Shown here piece by piece: positions 14,180 through 15,751 of a stretch of 15,751 nt of DNA (the first letter of the stretch is position 1; every line of letters starts with the position of its first letter). The position numbers and the translations under genes are program-made. The notes under the pieces were generated by a model, which saw only the letters and a list, made by a program, of their open reading frames with translations, was not told where the DNA came from and ran no database searches. Source of the DNA: CAUZFZ01 sp963579025 (GTDB lineage Bacteria; Planctomycetota; Planctomycetia; Planctomycetales; Planctomycetaceae); the NCBI GenBank assembly GCA_963579025.1, contig CAUZFZ010000207.1, positions 1 through 15,751 on the forward strand, read 5' to 3'.

Positions 14180-15664
14180 TCATAACTGCGCGGCCAGTTC
14201 GGATAGCCGGGCGTCCGCGGCTTCCCACTGATCTCGATCGGCTGGCTCGTAACGCTTGAGTTGCGAGGACGCCCGGACCACGCTGCGAATGTCGGCCAGC
14301 GAACCGATCTCACCAGCTGTGCGGGCCTGAATCAGGACGTTGCCCAGTGCCGTGCCCTCAACCGGACCGGTGACCACCGGGCAGCCGCAGGCATTGGAGG
14401 TGAGCTGATTCAACAGTTCATTCTTTGTTCCGCCACCGACGATGTGCAGCACCTCAACAGATTCGCCGCTGAGTTCCTCCAGCCAGCGCAGCACGCGACC
14501 GTACTTCAAGGCCAGGCCCTCGACGCAGCAGCGAATAAACTGGCCTGGAGTCTCCGGCTCGGGCTGACCAGTGTCGCGGCACCAACTGGCAATCGCGGAC
14601 GCCATGTCATCCGGAGCAAGGAAGCGCGGATCGTCGGCTTCGATCAGCGAACGAAATGGTTTGGCATCGGCTGCCAGTTCGGCCAGTTCGCCATAGTCGA
14701 GCGACTGGCCACTGCGTTCGAATGACGATCGGCACTGCTGCACGAGCCACAGACCCATGATGTTCTTCAGCAGACGATACGTGCCATCGACACCACCTTC
14801 GTTGGTGACATTCAGCTCCAGGGCGCGCGGTGTGAGGATCGCGTTGGGAACCTCAAGACCCATCAGGGACCACGTTCCCGAGCTGATGTAAGCCCACTTC
14901 GCGGAACCGGTCATGTCTGTCGGCACGGCAACAACGGCCGAGCCCGTGTCGTGCGTCGCAGGAGCCACCACACTAATGCGGCCAGCACCAGCCTGCCGCG
15001 CGACGTCTTCACGCAGCGTTCCCAGCTTCGTCCCGGGATCGACGACCGACGGAAACATTCGGGTTGGCAGCCCGAGTTTCGCCAGCATGTCAAAGGCCCA
15101 GTCTCGCGTGATCGCATTGAAGCACTGCGTCGTCGTTGCGTTCGTAAACTCGACGACCTTGCTGCCGCAGAGCAACCAGTTGATGGCGTCGGGAATCATC
15201 AGAAATGTCGCGGCCTGTTCCATTAGTGCCGGGTTCTGCTGTTGCATCGCGACAAGCTGATACAGCGTGTTGATCTCCATGAACTGCAGACCGGTCTGTG
15301 CGAAAATCTCCTCGCGCGATACCTGTGTCAGCGTGTGATTCAGAAGCCCTTCCGTACGGGCATCGCGATAGCAGTACGGTAGACCGATCAGCTCCTCGGT
15401 TTCCGAAAGCAGCACATAGTCGACGCCCCAGGTATCGACGCCGATCGAGCAGATCGAGTCACCAAACTGAGCCGCTGCTTTGGCGATACCCGTCTGAATC
15501 TCACGCCACAGATTCACAAGATCCCACCTCAATGTCCCGGCCACGGACACAGGGCCGTTGCGAAAGCGATGCAACTCCTGCAATTCGACCCGCGAACCAT
15601 CAAACAGCCCCGCCACCACGCGGCCGCTTTCCGCACCAAGATCGATCGTCAGGTAGCACGTCAT
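14180..15664 (-). CDS. rhaB: rhamnulokinase (FGGY family)
   Basis: The product phosphorylates L-rhamnulose at the 1-hydroxyl with ATP in the cytoplasmic rhamnose pathway. It has 494 residues, close to the 489 of E. coli RhaB. The N-terminal ATPase-fold half has IDLGAESGR (7-15), LHRFRNGP (31-38), GVDTWGVDYVLL (75-86), YRDART (99-104) and TGLQFMEINTLYQL (124-137), all characteristic of rhamnulokinases rather than xylulokinases. HDTGSA (238-243) contains the probable catalytic Asp239. The C-terminal half has SSGTWSLMG and VGGGTKNELLNQLTSNA, the nucleotide-binding region. ATG 15664 gives the full N-terminus but has only a pyrimidine-rich leader and no Shine-Dalgarno site. Other rhamnose genes are not in the window; the FKBP gene follows. 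Related kinases for fuculose are the main alternative. Confidence 0.93.
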   Translation of the reverse strand: MTCYLTIDLGAESGRVVAGLFDGSRVELQELHRFRNGPVSVAGTLRWDLVNLWREIQTGIAKAAAQFGDSICSIGVDTWGVDYVLLSETEELIGLPYCYRDARTEGLLNHTLTQVSREEIFAQTGLQFMEINTLYQLVAMQQQNPALMEQAATFLMIPDAINWLLCGSKVVEFTNATTTQCFNAITRDWAFDMLAKLGLPTRMFPSVVDPGTKLGTLREDVARQAGAGRISVVAPATHDTGSAVVAVPTDMTGSAKWAYISSGTWSLMGLEVPNAILTPRALELNVTNEGGVDGTYRLLKNIMGLWLVQQCRSSFERSGQSLDYGELAELAADAKPFRSLIEADDPRFLAPDDMASAIASWCRDTGQPEPETPGQFIRCCVEGLALKYGRVLRWLEELSGESVEVLHIVGGGTKNELLNQLTSNACGCPVVTGPVEGTALGNVLIQARTAGEIGSLADIRSVVRASSQLKRYEPADRDQWEAADARLSELAAQL

Positions 15665-15701
15665 GGGGAAGGGTGAAGGCTGAGGGATGAAGGATGAAGG
15701 C
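15665..15701. repeat. purine-rich imperfect tandem repeat before rhaB
   Basis: The plus strand reads repeated GAAGG-type units (GGTGAAGGCTGAGGGATGAA then GGATGAAGGC), with GATGAAG twice in tandem and GAAGGCT at both ends. The rhaB leader is correspondingly pyrimidine-rich. It looks like low-complexity intergenic sequence and I see no coding role. Confidence 0.5.
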
Positions 15702-15713
15702 TCGCGACGAGCC
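15699..15713. repeat. short hairpin upstream of rhaB
   Basis: GGCTCG (15699-15704) and CGAGCC (15708-15713) form a perfect 6-base stem with a 3-base loop, about 35 bases before the rhaB start. It could affect expression of rhaB or end an upstream transcript, but no T-run follows on the minus strand. Confidence 0.35.
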
Positions 15714-15751
15714 CCAGTAGTTCCAAGCTTGGAGTTTCGGGTGGCTGGGGT

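Noticed and set aside
1..15751. tRNA or rRNA genes, insertion sequences, integrases
   Set aside because: I saw no cloverleaf-like sequence, ribosomal RNA motif, transposase or recombinase protein, or terminal inverted repeats flanking a gene set.

Overview
The window looks like a chromosomal segment from a planctomycete, probably of the Planctomycetales. The support is a DUF1501 protein with a twin-arginine-like N-terminus, a secreted PQQ-type beta-propeller protein that starts its mature part with WPQWRGP and carries leucine-rich repeats, a giant nSTAND NTPase with WD40 repeats, TIR-domain proteins, and moderately GC-rich DNA with few strong Shine-Dalgarno sites. The species cannot be named from this sequence. 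Every gene I can support is on the minus strand.

Layout, in transcription order from right to left. (1) 15664-14180 encodes a rhamnulokinase (RhaB, FGGY family), followed by a small FKBP-type peptidyl-prolyl isomerase lipoprotein (14107-13622). (2) A 546-base non-coding stretch (13621-13076) holds inverted repeats and a candidate promoter for what follows. (3) 13075-11114 is a TIR-like multidomain gene split in two by a single in-frame TAG (12238-12236). It is followed after 27 bases by a 2211-residue protein (11086-4451) with an nSTAND-type NTPase, one transmembrane helix, WD40 repeats and a helical C-terminus. (4) An uncertain 155-codon open frame (4450-3983) begins directly after the TAG stop of the giant gene, in the same frame. 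(5) A DUF1501 gene (3986-2571) and a PQQ-propeller/LRR gene (2566-314) follow with 4-base spacings or overlaps. The last 313 bases hold a terminator-like hairpin, a compound inverted repeat and a CRISPR-repeat-like fragment.

The part of most biological interest is the TIR plus nSTAND-WD40 pair. TIR domains can be NAD-cleaving or signalling modules, and STAND NTPases are switch-like sensors, so the pair resembles a bacterial conflict or immune signalling module. That role is inferred from domain architecture and is not shown by the sequence. Its notable features are the amber codon inside the TIR gene, the tandem array of TIR-like units of which only the last is canonical, and a transmembrane helix that separates the NTPase from the sensor-like WD40 part. 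The DUF1501 and PQQ/LRR genes appear to be envelope or exported proteins that may share the transcript. The kinase and isomerase are probably unrelated neighbours.
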